From a virus, in IMG/VR virus record IMGVR_UViG_3300030329_003997, positions 1 through 47,592 of that record: 47,592 nt of DNA; one strand, 5' to 3'. Every line of letters starts with the position of its first letter. Position 1 is the first letter of the stretch. A program made the position numbers and the translations under genes. This document shows, piece after piece, positions 14,842 through 23,881 of the stretch. The notes under the pieces are model-generated. The model was given only the letters and a program-made list of their open reading frames with translations. It searched no databases and had not been told where the DNA came from.

Positions 14842-15146
14842 GACAGGTTCTCCAACCTCCGCTCACGATATTGCTCGTATCTGTAGTCGGCTTCCTCGGC
14901 CTCGCGCTCGGCCCAATCCTCTAGCGCGCGTCCAGTGGCCTCCTCGAAAACCGCACCCTCTTCATCTTGCGAGAGAAAAACAGCCTTGCCGGTCTTGGCA
15001 TCGTCAATGCGGATAACCTCGACCTCTGCTCCCTCAGCGGGCTGCCAGTATGTCGCCGGAACTGGCGGGGTCATGGAATATGTCACCATGATCTCCGCCC
15101 CGCGCTTGCCGACAGTGGTGTAGAAAGTGAACTCGTCCACCATCAA
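14838..15146 (-). CDS. Hypothetical protein
   Basis: The 102-residue product has an N-terminal beta sheet (FTFYTTVGKRGAEIMVTYSM, EVEVIRIDDAKTGKAVFL) and a charged C-terminal helix rich in Glu, Arg and Tyr. It lies directly after the putative helicase loader and may belong to the replication group, but nothing specific is seen. Confidence 0.55.
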   Translation of the reverse strand: MMVDEFTFYTTVGKRGAEIMVTYSMTPPVPATYWQPAEGAEVEVIRIDDAKTGKAVFLSQDEEGAVFEEATGRALEDWAEREAEEADYRYEQYRERRLENLS

Positions 15147-15785
15147 TTCTCCTGTCCTGTGCAGTCTTCCAAGACCGTTTCGATCTGTTCGCCCTTCGCC
15201 ATCGCAACGTCGAACTGCTCCTGCGTGATGTAACCGGCGTTAAGGCCAGCCTCCAAGAGCGGCTTCGGCGTTGCGTTGATCTGCTCCTGCGTCATCTCGC
15301 GGGGTTCGGGCGGCGCGATCCTCGGCGGGCCATCTCCCGTGATCTCGCGCAGGAAGTTCTGGAGCCGCCGCGTTGCGACCGAGTGCCTGCGCCGCGCGTC
15401 CTCGGCGCGGTCGCGCACGATGCCTTCGACCTCGTTCAAGAACCGCATCGGCGTGTGGATCGCAGCCTCAGCGCCCTTCTGGGCGAACGCGAACGGCAGG
15501 TCCGAGAGTGCGCGGACCATCGCCGCCATCCACGCCTGCATCTGCTCCTCCGCCATTGTCGGAGCGATCTTCGCGCCGATTGCGGCCAGCGCGCGGATCA
15601 GCTTGTGCGTTCTCGGGCCGCGCTTGCCTTCCAACTGTCCGTTGGGTTCCACCTCACAGGCCGGGATGTTCATCACCGACAGCCGGTTGAGAGCAGCCTC
15701 GACAGCCGGGGCGCTTTCCGCCAGCGCCTTGGCGTCGTCATGTGTCCACCTCCCCATGTCGAGAGCCAGAGCCGCGAGATCGCGG

Positions 15786-16591
<806 letters not shown>

Positions 16592-16595
<4 letters not shown>

Positions 16596-17122
16596 CGCTC
16601 CTCAGAAGCGCTGGATAGGCCGGGTTGAGCGCGTTTGTTCGTCCTTTCGCGCTCCCCGGCTGCCTTATGCTTCAATTCACTCACTCTGGCAACTTCACGC
16701 AACCGAGTAACTCCGTCTGACCAGAACGGATGCTCTGGCGTCTCCCTGCGCTCCCACGCATCGGTGGCCCATTTCAGCAGGTCAACGCCATAGCGAGCCG
16801 TGAAGCCTGCGTGGGTCAATCCCTCGACGCTGATCGGGTCAGCATCTTTCGGGTCGAACACCTTCTGGTGGTGCTGGGGGCACAGGGGGGTAACGCGCTC
16901 GTGCGAACGCGCTATCCGCTTGTGTCCGTCGCTGGTGACGTGGTGGATGGTGGCCGGTCGACCGCACACAAGGCAGCCGACCGAACGCACCAGTTTGTGA
17001 AATGCCCGCTCTTCCGTATTCGGATCGCGAGACGCTTTCTCTTTCATTCGACCATGCGTCACCCGCCCCTCGTTGCGCCGAGGCTTTTCGCGCTTGGGCT
17101 TGAGGGGCGAGCGACGGAGCAC
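16592..17122 (-). CDS. HNH/DUF968-like nuclease
   Basis: The 176-residue basic protein has CLVCGRPATIHHVTSDGHKRIARSHERVTPLCPQHHQ. The CxxC, IHHV and CxxHH arrangement fits the Ref/DUF968 type of HNH nuclease found in phage recombination regions, where Ref acts with RecA filaments. The N-terminal 40 residues are Lys/Arg-rich. It lies beside the replication genes. Confidence 0.7.
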
Positions 17123-18091
17123 TTACGCGCCCTCGGGGTGGCCGTAGAAGGTCTGAGCCGGGGTGTCATTGCCGACACGCTCGACCGCTTCCTTCATGGC
17201 ATCGGTGAAGGCCCGGTCGTGGCCCCACAGTTCGTAGAAGAACGAGATCGAACCCCGGCCCTTGCGCCAGCGCAGGCGAACCGGCAGGCGGTAGATCACG
17301 CCATCGCGAAAGATCGGGATGTCGATGAAGAACATCGTCGGCACTTCGGCCTTGATCCCGCCGACTTCGGTTTCGTGCTCCTCGTTCAGCGACAGGCTGA
17401 GTGCGCCGCTGGCGAGATTGGTCGCCTCGGACACCACGGCGTTCTCGTAAACCTTCAGGCTCTTCGCGAGAGCCGTGAGGGTCGACCAGTCGGCGATGTT
17501 CTTCTCGCCGCCCATCATCGTGACGAAGCGCGCGGCGCTCTCGGGCACCTTGTCCACTTCGGCGACTTCGAGAACGCGCTCTTCGAGGAACTGAGCGAAC
17601 TCAGCCATCGTCAGCGCCTCACCGTCCTTCGCCATCCATGCGTTCCACTCGTCGGAGACCGGGAACTGGAAGACCGCCCGGTGCTCGCCGAAGCGATATT
17701 CGCCGTGGGCGGTCGAACCGCTAGCGTCGTCATCGGTCACGAGGCTGTCGGCCCGGTTGTAGTCGAGCACGGCGGTCATCGAAGGGTTGCTCTGCTCGTC
17801 GATCACGAACACCGCGCTGTCGCTGTCGCCGAAGCGGTTCACGAAGTCGATGAAGCTGTCGAGCGAGCGGAGGCGTGCCGTGCCCTTGCGGGCAGAGGGC
17901 TTGCCATTCACCCGGTCGAAGTCGGAGGGTTGCAGCGGCTGGTGCGAGCCGTTCGGGAACAGCAGGACCGGAAGCTGCTCGCGCGTCGCCGGATCGGTGA
18001 TCGTGTCGATTTTCGCGTAGCTGTGGTCCGCGATGAACTCTGCGGTCTCGTGCAGAGCCTCGCCGACGCGGGTTTCGGTAACTTCGGACAT
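17123..18091 (-). CDS. DUF2303 family protein
   Basis: The 322-residue product includes LRSLDSFIDFVNRFGDSDSAVFVID, TAVLDYNR, EYRFGEHRAVFQFPVSDEWNAWMAKDGEALTMAEFAQFLEERV and the C-terminal YRLPVRLRWRKGRGSISFFYELWGHD, all matching DUF2303, a phage protein common beside early DNA genes in phages of GC-rich bacteria. Activity unknown. The ATG follows GAAGGAAATCTGA and a GC hairpin (18116-18134). Confidence 0.8.
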   Translation of the reverse strand: MSEVTETRVGEALHETAEFIADHSYAKIDTITDPATREQLPVLLFPNGSHQPLQPSDFDRVNGKPSARKGTARLRSLDSFIDFVNRFGDSDSAVFVIDEQSNPSMTAVLDYNRADSLVTDDDASGSTAHGEYRFGEHRAVFQFPVSDEWNAWMAKDGEALTMAEFAQFLEERVLEVAEVDKVPESAARFVTMMGGEKNIADWSTLTALAKSLKVYENAVVSEATNLASGALSLSLNEEHETEVGGIKAEVPTMFFIDIPIFRDGVIYRLPVRLRWRKGRGSISFFYELWGHDRAFTDAMKEAVERVGNDTPAQTFYGHPEGA

Positions 18092-18115
18092 TCAGATTTC
18101 CTTCGTCTTGAGGTT

Positions 18116-18134
18116 GGGCCGGAACCCCCGGCCC
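18116..18134 (-). promoter_or_regulatory. GC hairpin between two early genes
   Basis: GGGCCGG (18116-18122) and CCGGCCC (18128-18134) form a 7-bp stem with a 5-base loop in the 53-bp gap before the DUF2303 start. No T-run follows on the minus strand, so a transcript stabiliser, processing or attenuation element is more likely than a terminator. Confidence 0.45.
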
Positions 18135-18144
18135 GAGGGGTTGG

Positions 18145-18612
18145 TTAGACCGTGCGCGGAGCGGAACCCGCCCCGGCGTAGTCATCCTTGGGGGCGCGGT
18201 CGCCGAACAGGGCGTTCTGTCCAGCCGGATTGCGCCCGAGCGAGCCGTCTTCGCCGAGGAACAGGGCGGTGCCATCGCGCTTCTGGACCGGGGCCTTCAC
18301 GGTGTATTGCGGCGTGAGCACGAAGATGCCGTTGGCGAGCGACAGGTCCAGCGAGATGGTCAGCTTGCCCTTCGCCGAACCCTTGTTGTTGTGGGCGTGT
18401 GCTTCCATTTTCTCGGCCAGCTTGCGCATCTCACTGGAGACATCAGCGTTGAACTGGCCCCCTTCGAGCATCCGCAGCACGTCGGAGACGTAGCCGCTGC
18501 GCTTGGCGACAGGCTTGTTATCGGCAGCCACTACGCTGCGGGCGTCAACACCGCGCTCGTCGTCGGCGTCAAGGATTTCCCCGGTGCTGGGGGCGGCACG
18601 TTCATTCATCAT
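18145..18612 (-). CDS. Hypothetical early protein paired with DUF2303
   Basis: The 155-residue product starts MMNERAAPSTGEILD after AACGAAAGGACGA, the leader motif shared with several rightward genes. The central HAHNNKGSAKGKLTISLDLSLANGIFVLTPQYTVKAPVQKRDGTALFL matches proteins usually encoded next to DUF2303. Beta-rich, soluble; role unknown. Confidence 0.65.
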   Translation of the reverse strand: MMNERAAPSTGEILDADDERGVDARSVVAADNKPVAKRSGYVSDVLRMLEGGQFNADVSSEMRKLAEKMEAHAHNNKGSAKGKLTISLDLSLANGIFVLTPQYTVKAPVQKRDGTALFLGEDGSLGRNPAGQNALFGDRAPKDDYAGAGSAPRTV

Positions 18613-18623
18613 TCGTCCTTTCG

Positions 18624-19127
18624 TTAGGAGGGAAGGTTGGCCGTCAGGATGTCGGCCATCTGAGCCGAGGTCGAGGAGAACCCGGCATCATTCTGGTGAA
18701 CAGCGATGGCTTCGCGCATGGCGCGTTCCATGCTGGCAACGCGCGTTTCGAGGCGCTTGATCTGTTCGGCGCTGCTGATCTTCTGCTCGCGCTCCACGAT
18801 GGGAGGCGGGTTGTGATGGAAGGCGCGGTCGATCCAGACCTTCGCCTCCTGCCCGTTGCCATTGGTCCGCACGCGCCCGGTGTCGAGTAGGCGGTTTTCT
18901 TCGACCAGTTCCGAGCGACGCTTCCGCAGGCTGCTCTCGGGGGTCTCGGGGCGCAGCGCCCAGAGATCGTGATCCGTAAAGCCATCGCGGCGGCGGGCAG
19001 CATAGTCGAGCACGATCTGGCGCAGCGAGGTGCGCTTCACCTGCACGGCAGCGGCGCGGCTGGTAGAGTGGTCGTCGCGGCGAACGGTGCCCTTCGGGGG
19101 GTGCGCCAGTTCAAAGAGGTCAGCCAT
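18624..19127 (-). CDS. Winged-helix DNA-binding protein
   Basis: The 167-residue product starts at ATG 19127 (MADLFELAHPPKGTV). Residues 28-95 look like a winged helix: LRQIVLDYAARRRDGFTDHDLWALRPETPESSLRKRRSELVEENRLLDTGRVRTNGNGQEAKVWI, with helix SSLRKRRSELV as reader and wing GRVRTNGNGQ. A C-terminal coiled coil (EQIKRLETRVASMERAMREA) suggests dimers. Phage winged-helix proteins of this kind are often replisome organisers or regulators. Confidence 0.7.
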   Translation of the reverse strand: MADLFELAHPPKGTVRRDDHSTSRAAAVQVKRTSLRQIVLDYAARRRDGFTDHDLWALRPETPESSLRKRRSELVEENRLLDTGRVRTNGNGQEAKVWIDRAFHHNPPPIVEREQKISSAEQIKRLETRVASMERAMREAIAVHQNDAGFSSTSAQMADILTANLPS

Positions 19128-19641
19128 GTTCGTTCTTCCTTCTGCGTTTAGCCTCTTCAAGCGCGGTGCGCAGTTCCGACAGAACCGCCATGCGCGCATC
19201 GTTTCCAGTGCGCTTCAGACGCGCATTGCGATAGCGACCCCCAGACACACCGGCTTCGACTAACAATTCACCTTCGGTGATGCGCAGCTTAGCGCATTGC
19301 CTCTGGATGGCGTCGAACCTCCGGTCTTTGTTCACCGGACAGTAGCGCGCCTTGCTGACCTTGCGCTTTGCAGGGGCAAAATTAAGGGCGAACTTGTTCC
19401 TGTTGAGTAGCGGGTGCCCAGCGGCACGACACTGCACGATCCAGAAGCGCTCACGCGCCGATGGGTCGTCGGGCGCGCTTTCAAGGATCAGAACATCGTG
19501 GTCATTGTCCTTCATCCATACGCCAGCCCGACTGCCAGACGACAGATGGACAGCGATGCGCGCCTCGACATTTGTGCTCATGCCGATGTAGTGGAAGCCG
19601 CCTTCCCCAAAGATGCCGTAGATGCTCGCGGCGTCAGCCAT
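19120..19641 (-). CDS. GIY-YIG endonuclease
   Basis: The 173-residue product has YGIFGEGGFHYIGMSTNVEARIAVH near the N terminus, giving the GIF...YIG variant with the catalytic Arg in the EARIAVH helix. The C-terminal half is Lys/Arg-rich with a possible HTH (ITEGELLVEAGVSGGRYRNARL). Could be a free-standing homing nuclease or a host-DNA-degrading enzyme. It overlaps the regulator by 8 bp. Confidence 0.8.
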   Translation of the reverse strand: MADAASIYGIFGEGGFHYIGMSTNVEARIAVHLSSGSRAGVWMKDNDHDVLILESAPDDPSARERFWIVQCRAAGHPLLNRNKFALNFAPAKRKVSKARYCPVNKDRRFDAIQRQCAKLRITEGELLVEAGVSGGRYRNARLKRTGNDARMAVLSELRTALEEAKRRRKNEHG

Positions 19642-19825
19642 CCCGCATCTCCGGCATATCGTGTCCTGCCGCTGCGCCTAAAAGCGCGAGGGTCTTGCGG
19701 TGCCTCACGGGCACGCCCTTCCTTTTCCAAGACCATACAGCCTGTCGGGAAATCCCGAAGTGAGCCATAATAGCCCTCATACCAACCCGCTCAACGGCGG
19801 CTGCGTCAGGGTGTTTGCTGTCCAT
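19634..19825 (-). CDS. Small HTH regulator (Cro/CI-like position)
   Basis: From ATG 19825 this is a 63-residue protein MDSKHPDAAAVERVG... with the HTH IMAHFGISRQAVWSWKRKGVPVRHRKTLALL. That is the Cro/YdaS-like pattern with helix 3 SRQAVWSWKRK. It is the first gene leftward from the divergent promoter region. No Shine-Dalgarno is seen, and a plausible promoter would place the 5' end at the ATG, so the message may be leaderless. A TTG start at 19861 would lengthen it by 12 residues. It probably binds the 19.83-19.95 kb control region. Confidence 0.7.
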   Translation of the reverse strand: MDSKHPDAAAVERVGMRAIMAHFGISRQAVWSWKRKGVPVRHRKTLALLGAAAGHDMPEMRDG

Positions 19826-19832
19826 GTCAGGG

Positions 19833-19861
19833 CATGTAGGCGGTAAACTTTTTTTACGCAA
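19833..19861 (-). promoter_or_regulatory. Candidate leftward promoter (pL-like)
   Basis: The minus strand reads TTGCGT (19861-19856), 17 bases, then TACATG (19838-19833). Predicted start is near 19826, one base before the ATG of the HTH gene. The spacer contains an A/T-rich run. The match to the sigma-70 consensus is partial. Confidence 0.4.
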
Positions 19862-19866
19862 GGGGG

Positions 19867-19895
19867 TTGCGCTAGATTATTTTCACCCCTATTGA
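19867..19895 (+). promoter_or_regulatory. Candidate rightward early promoter
   Basis: TTGCGC (19867-19872), a 17-base A/T-rich spacer, then TATTGA (19890-19895). It points at the rightward early genes starting at 19950. A direct repeat GGTCGA at 19896-19901 and 19905-19910 just downstream could be regulator half-sites. The 88-bp gap 19862-19949 holds no gene. Confidence 0.5.
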
Positions 19896-19949
19896 GGTCG
19901 AGACGGTCGAACAGATCGTTCCACTCAACAGGCGACAAAGGATGACGCC

Positions 19950-20150
19950 ATGACACGCAAAGACTACGAACTTATAGCAGCCGCCCTCAAGCGCGCCCGT
20001 GAGCCTATCGTGGGTCAGGAGCAGGAGTTCAACGATGGCTATAGCGAGGCCATGGACAGCGCCGCTGAAGAGTTGGCTAAGGCCTTTGCCGAAGAAAACC
20101 GGCGCTTCGACCGCGCCCGTTTCCTCAAGGCTTCGGGGGCGGCGGAATGA
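19950..20150 (+). CDS. Hypothetical early protein
   Basis: The 66-residue product MTRKDYELIAAALKRAREP... begins with the MTRKDYELIAAAL phrase frequent in small phage and plasmid proteins of Proteobacteria. Mostly helical, acidic; function unknown. AAAGGATGACGCC precedes the ATG. First gene of the rightward unit. Confidence 0.65.
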   Translation: MTRKDYELIAAALKRAREPIVGQEQEFNDGYSEAMDSAAEELAKAFAEENRRFDRARFLKASGAAE

Positions 20151-20275
20151 GCGTCGAGCAGACCTATCGCGTGAGCATCATGCTCGACGCAGCCCGCCGC
20201 GCCCTGCGCGAGCACCCCACCATCGAGGCCGTTCGCGAATGCCGCGACCTGCGTCGCCAGCTTCGGGAGGCTTGA
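20147..20275 (+). CDS. Small helical protein (42 aa)
   Basis: ATG at 20147 overlaps the previous stop (ATGA). The product MSVEQTYRVSIMLDAARRAL... is basic and helical. It ends two bases before the next GTG. Short but in a tight coupled series. Confidence 0.5.
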   Translation: MSVEQTYRVSIMLDAARRALREHPTIEAVRECRDLRRQLREA

Positions 20276-20276
20276 G

Positions 20277-20480
20277 GTGAAGCGCAGTTTCGAACTCGCC
20301 AAGCATCATATCCCCCAGCGAGGAACCCTGTGGTTCGTCGACGAGGTAAAGGCTGATCGGTTCGGCGTATTCGTCGACCCCTGTGGTTCATTCGGCAGCG
20401 AGATGGCTGCGCGCCAGTTCATCGCAGAACGGGGAGTAGTGGCGGCGCTGGGTGCTCGGTTCCACGAGGCCGCGAAGTGA
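20277..20480 (+). CDS. Hypothetical small protein (GTG start)
   Basis: The 67-residue product starts at GTG 20277 after GGGAGG. The centre GTLWFVDEVKADRFGVFVDPCGSFGSEMAARQFI looks beta-alpha. No family recognised. Confidence 0.5.
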   Translation: MKRSFELAKHHIPQRGTLWFVDEVKADRFGVFVDPCGSFGSEMAARQFIAERGVVAALGARFHEAAK

Positions 20481-20710
20481 GTGCGGCCATGATCGAGCAG
20501 GTCCGTCCGCACGTCGGCAACCTGCTGGAGAGGCGCGCTGTCGGCGACAGCCGCCCCTCCATCACCATCGCGATCCCCGGCGCGCGAATGAACGACGCCG
20601 ACATCCGCGAGGTCGATGATGAAGGCTTCACCCGCTACTTCATGGGGCGGCTGGAGCGCTACCTCTGGGTTGATGTCGCCGACATCACCACCACCACGAT
20701 CACTATTTGA
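20477..20710 (+). CDS. Hypothetical small protein
   Basis: The 77-residue product starts at GTG 20477 or ATG 20489 (MIEQVRPHVGNLLERR). It contains RPSITIAIPGARMNDADIREVDDEGFTRYFMGRLERYL. No family recognised; overlaps the upstream gene. Confidence 0.5.
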   Translation: MSAAMIEQVRPHVGNLLERRAVGDSRPSITIAIPGARMNDADIREVDDEGFTRYFMGRLERYLWVDVADITTTTITI

Positions 20711-20720
20711 AGGGCGAACA

Positions 20721-21029
20721 ATGAGCGAGATTGGCAAAGCACTGGGCCAGAACGGCCACACCGAAATCAGCGTGCTGGCAAAGCAGTATCGCGAGGCCGA
20801 GGAGGCCTATCAGGACTGGGCGAAGCAGGCGCGCATCAGGAGCGCACAGATCACGCTCGCCGAGGAGGCTGGGGACACCGAGATGGTCCAGCAGATCAAG
20901 GAGCAGAAGGAGCGGGATTACCCCTCCAGCAAGTTCGTCCAGACCCACGACGCGCGGCGCGACACGGCGAAGGCGCTTTGCGCGGCCCTCGGCATCGACC
21001 CGGCTGATTTCAGGAGTGCGCTGGCATGA
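20721..21029 (+). CDS. Hypothetical coiled-coil early protein
   Basis: The 102-residue product MSEIGKALGQNGHTEISVLAKQYREAEEAYQDWAKQARIR is largely one helix with an acidic/basic coiled-coil pattern. The leader GAAGGGCGAACA before the ATG belongs to the shared GGACGAA leader set. Function unknown. Confidence 0.6.
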   Translation: MSEIGKALGQNGHTEISVLAKQYREAEEAYQDWAKQARIRSAQITLAEEAGDTEMVQQIKEQKERDYPSSKFVQTHDARRDTAKALCAALGIDPADFRSALA

Positions 21030-21247
21030 CCGAGGAGATGAAGAGCAACGACGCGACGCGCTACGTCGTCGTCAACATCTCCGAGAGCGGCTCGATCTCG
21101 CAGGACTTCTTCCCCTCGGAAGGGGCTGCACGCGAACACGCCGAAGTCGAGGCGGCGGGCAACGAGGGGTCGACCTTCGCTGTCTTCCAGAAGGTCGGCA
21201 GCGCGCGGCTCGAACCCAAGGTGACGTGGAAAGGGGCGGCACGATGA
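21026..21247 (+). CDS. Hypothetical small protein
   Basis: The 73-residue product has TRYVVVNISESGSISQDFFPSEGAAREHAEVEAAGNEGSTFAVFQKVGSARLEPKVTW, a beta-alpha-beta-beta pattern of a small globular fold. Overlaps flanking genes by 4 bp. Not recognised. Confidence 0.55.
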   Translation: MTEEMKSNDATRYVVVNISESGSISQDFFPSEGAAREHAEVEAAGNEGSTFAVFQKVGSARLEPKVTWKGAAR

Positions 21248-21456
21248 TCTGGACGAAGCAACGCATCACGGCCCTGATCGAAGAGGTGGCCCAGAGGGGG
21301 GCTGAGGAGGGATGGCGGCCCAAGAAAACCGCAGAGACCGTTCTCGACCGGCTCGAATACTTCGGCCTGTCCGTCGAGCCGGTCTGGATGACCCTCTCGC
21401 CGTGGCTGGTTTTCGGCCTCTGGATCGCGACCGTAATCGTGTGGATTTTCTCGTGA
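21244..21456 (+). CDS. Small tail-anchored membrane protein
   Basis: This 70-residue protein has an N-terminal amphipathic part MIWTKQRITALIEEVAQRG and a C-terminal membrane helix WLVFGLWIATVIVWIF (about 54-69). It should insert by its C terminus with the bulk in the cytoplasm. A host-takeover or exclusion role is possible but not shown. Confidence 0.55.
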   Translation: MIWTKQRITALIEEVAQRGAEEGWRPKKTAETVLDRLEYFGLSVEPVWMTLSPWLVFGLWIATVIVWIFS

Positions 21457-21511
21457 CGCTTCGGGGCGAGCCTGATCGCTTTGTTACGCCGCGTGTGGCT
21501 GGGAGGTATTG

Positions 21512-21853
21512 ATGGGCGACGAAGTATTTTGGGCCGAGGACGAGCAAGAGTTGATCGACTTCCTTGCCGAAGCCGTGAGCGCCAGCCTCGATGTTGATTG
21601 GCAGCCGCGTGACGCCGCCTTGTCGATCATCGCCGCGATGCACCATGAGGGCATTCGCTTCGCTCGCACAGAGGATGCGGAAGCGGGGAGCGGTTGGCCC
21701 ATCGAAGAACTAACGCAGTGGGCCAATGGTTGGACCCGCGCGCCCGTCACCGTTTTGCAGGCTTTCATCGACGCGGGCCTGTGCAGCGATCAGCCACCGG
21801 AGCGCGAAGAAACGCGGCTGCCCGCCACCCCCAAGGAGACAGATCATGGATAA
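21512..21853 (+). CDS. Hypothetical acidic protein
   Basis: The 113-residue product from ATG 21512 (MGDEVFWAEDEQELIDFLAEAV) is acidic and helical, with WQPRDAALSIIAAMHHEGIRFAR. The stop overlaps the next start by 8 bp. No family recognised. The 55-bp gap before it holds no obvious signal besides GGGAGG. Confidence 0.55.
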   Translation: MGDEVFWAEDEQELIDFLAEAVSASLDVDWQPRDAALSIIAAMHHEGIRFARTEDAEAGSGWPIEELTQWANGWTRAPVTVLQAFIDAGLCSDQPPEREETRLPATPKETDHG

Positions 21854-22157
21854 TGAGAAGGTGCGCGAAACGAGCGCGTCACTGCTGGCGGAAGGCTGGC
21901 GTCATGTCGCTTATTACGACGAGGGCCAGTTCCATTGGGTTTCCGGCATCGCACCGCGCGACTGCGAACTTTATCAACGCGTCGATCAGCCCGCGACAGC
22001 CCACCGCCTCGCCTCCACAGCACAGCCAGAAGTCAAGGCGCTGGTCGAGGCGTTGGAGACTGCAATAGGTCTGCTCTGGGAGCATTGCGAGGGCATCGCG
22101 CCGCGCATTGAACCGCTTGAGCAAGCCCTCGCAGCCTACCACGAGACCCAGCCATGA
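21846..22157 (+). CDS. Hypothetical protein
   Basis: The 103-residue product includes EGWRHVAYYDEGQFHWVSGIAPRDCELYQRV and a helical C terminus (ALVEALETAIGLLWEHCEGIAP), resembling small phage proteins built of one beta sheet plus a helix pair. The ATG follows AAGGAGACAGATC. Unknown function. Confidence 0.55.
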   Translation: MDNEKVRETSASLLAEGWRHVAYYDEGQFHWVSGIAPRDCELYQRVDQPATAHRLASTAQPEVKALVEALETAIGLLWEHCEGIAPRIEPLEQALAAYHETQP

Positions 22158-22465
22158 ACGGGGGCAGGGCACAGCAGCAGCGCTGCGACGAACGGGCCGC
22201 GCGCTCCCAGAACGAAGGGTTTGTCAGGCATGAGGGGCACCTCTGCGCGGTCGATCCCGCTCCTTTCCGCGAGGCGGCTGCGGCGCTTGAAGCGGGCGGC
22301 TCGCTCGAAGAGGCTATGAACTTCCTCTCGGAGCAGCACAGAACAACCCTGTTCTATGTCGAGAAGAGGCCACCTCTTCCGATGCTCGCCAGCAGGGGTG
22401 ACGAAGCCCCGGCGATACTTCGCCAATGTGCGGATCAACTCGAAGGCCAGAAGGACGAACAATGA
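22154..22465 (+). CDS. Hypothetical protein upstream of RecE-like gene
   Basis: The 103-residue product MNGGRAQQQRCDERAARSQNEG is basic at the N terminus and helical later (FREAAAALEAGGSLEEAMNFLSEQ). Its last codons contain the GGACGAACA leader of the exonuclease gene. Not recognised. Confidence 0.5.
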   Translation: MNGGRAQQQRCDERAARSQNEGFVRHEGHLCAVDPAPFREAAAALEAGGSLEEAMNFLSEQHRTTLFYVEKRPPLPMLASRGDEAPAILRQCADQLEGQKDEQ

Positions 22466-23880
22466 GCGAGAAGAAAAACCGACCGACCGGAGCCGAGATG
22501 GAACAGTTCGGCACTGTGGGGCAGATCATGGACAGCGAATGGGTGCCGGAAGAGGTGAAGCCGGTTGAGCCGATCCTACCACCCAAGCATCCCGACCAAC
22601 CAGACTTCCCGCAGCCGGGTATCTACTTCGGGATGCCGGAGGAGGAATACCACGCTATCCCTGCACTGTCGGCCTCCGGCCTGAAGAAACTCTCGGCGTC
22701 GTCGATGGACTTCTGGGCGAATAGCTGGCTCAACCTCGACCGCGAAGAGAGCGAAAGCGCCTACCTCGACTACGGCAAGGCGGTTCACGCCTTCGTGCTG
22801 GAGGGCGAGGAAGCCTACCTGTCGCGCTACGCGCTCGAACTCGACGCCGACGACTTCGATAACGTCATAACGAGCAGCGACGAGATCAAGGCGGCGATCC
22901 GCAAGTTCTCGACAATGGCCTCGGTCAAGCCCTCCGGCACCACCAAGCAAGCCCTGATCGACCAGCTTGACGATCTTGGTCGCAAATATGGCGAGCCGGT
23001 CGACCTCGAAGGGACGGTCGCCCAGTTGCGCGAGCGGATTGCCGTGTTCAAGGAAAGCCAGCCCGTCGCCCCGGTGACACGCGTGACCGAGGAAGACCCC
23101 GATGGCGAGCAGGTGACGCGCCCAGCGCAGAAGTCGGACCTGATCGCGCAGCTTCTCGACCTCAATCCCGACGCGAAAATCTGGGATCACATGATCGAAC
23201 AGCACCTCGCAAACAACGAGGGGAAGAACCTGATTTCGGTGAAAGCGGATTACCGCATCCGCCTCGCCGCGCGCATGATCGAGGCCAACCCGCACATTGG
23301 CCCCGCATTCAAAGGCGGCCACTCCGAGGTCACGATTATCTATTTCTGCCCCACCACAGGCATCCCCATGAAGGCGCGCTCCGACTACCTGAAGATGCGC
23401 GCGGTCGTAGACCTGAAGACATTCTCGAACACAACGATGTCGCCGGTTGACCGGGCAATCGAACGCGCAATCGCAAACTACCGCTACAACATCCAACACT
23501 GCATCTACGACGAAGCTGTCGAGGCGGCGAAGGCGATGATCCGCGAGCGAGGTGTGCGGGCGGTCTTCGATTGCGATGGTCCGGTCGCGGCGGTGGCGGC
23601 GGGGCGGCAGGAGTTTTGCTTCAAGTGGGCCACCCAGACCGAGCCTTCCAGTTTCATCTTCGTTTTCCAGCAGAGCGGCGTCGCGCCGGTCACGCGCGGG
23701 AAGATCATGCCTCGCGGCACAGTCTTCTCCACCACCAACATGATCCTGAAAGAACTCAAACTGCTCTGGCGCAACTGCGCCGAGACCTACGGCACCGACC
23801 CGTGGGTCGACCTTGCCCCCCTCGAAGAAATCGAGGACGAACGCATCCCTCTCTACGCCACCGATCTTGGAAAGGACTGA
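22462..23880 (+). CDS. RecE-like 5'-3' exonuclease (PDDEXK, DUF3799 type)
   Basis: The 472-residue product starts at ATG 22462 after AAGGACGAACA. An N-terminal GIYFGMPEEEYHAIPALSASGLKKL leads into the exonuclease fold. YLDYGKAVHAFVLEG (101-115) carries the early motif; KARSDYLKMRAVVDLKTF (304-321) holds the metal residues Asp308, Asp317 and Lys319; a Gln helix YNIQHCIYDEAV follows. Residues 150-245 include two SAP-like inserts (TTKQALIDQLDDLG, KSDLIAQLLDLNPDAKIWD) known in this subfamily. It resects double-strand ends so that the RecT protein encoded next can anneal them. Together they support recombination and concatemer formation. Confidence 0.85.
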   Translation: MSEKKNRPTGAEMEQFGTVGQIMDSEWVPEEVKPVEPILPPKHPDQPDFPQPGIYFGMPEEEYHAIPALSASGLKKLSASSMDFWANSWLNLDREESESAYLDYGKAVHAFVLEGEEAYLSRYALELDADDFDNVITSSDEIKAAIRKFSTMASVKPSGTTKQALIDQLDDLGRKYGEPVDLEGTVAQLRERIAVFKESQPVAPVTRVTEEDPDGEQVTRPAQKSDLIAQLLDLNPDAKIWDHMIEQHLANNEGKNLISVKADYRIRLAARMIEANPHIGPAFKGGHSEVTIIYFCPTTGIPMKARSDYLKMRAVVDLKTFSNTTMSPVDRAIERAIANYRYNIQHCIYDEAVEAAKAMIRERGVRAVFDCDGPVAAVAAGRQEFCFKWATQTEPSSFIFVFQQSGVAPVTRGKIMPRGTVFSTTNMILKELKLLWRNCAETYGTDPWVDLAPLEEIEDERIPLYATDLGKD

Positions 23881-23881
23881 C

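Noticed and set aside
19826-19861. TTG start at 19861 for the HTH gene.
   Set aside because: It would begin inside the candidate promoter and adds Lys/Pro-rich residues outside the HTH fold; the ATG at 19825 is preferred though not proven.
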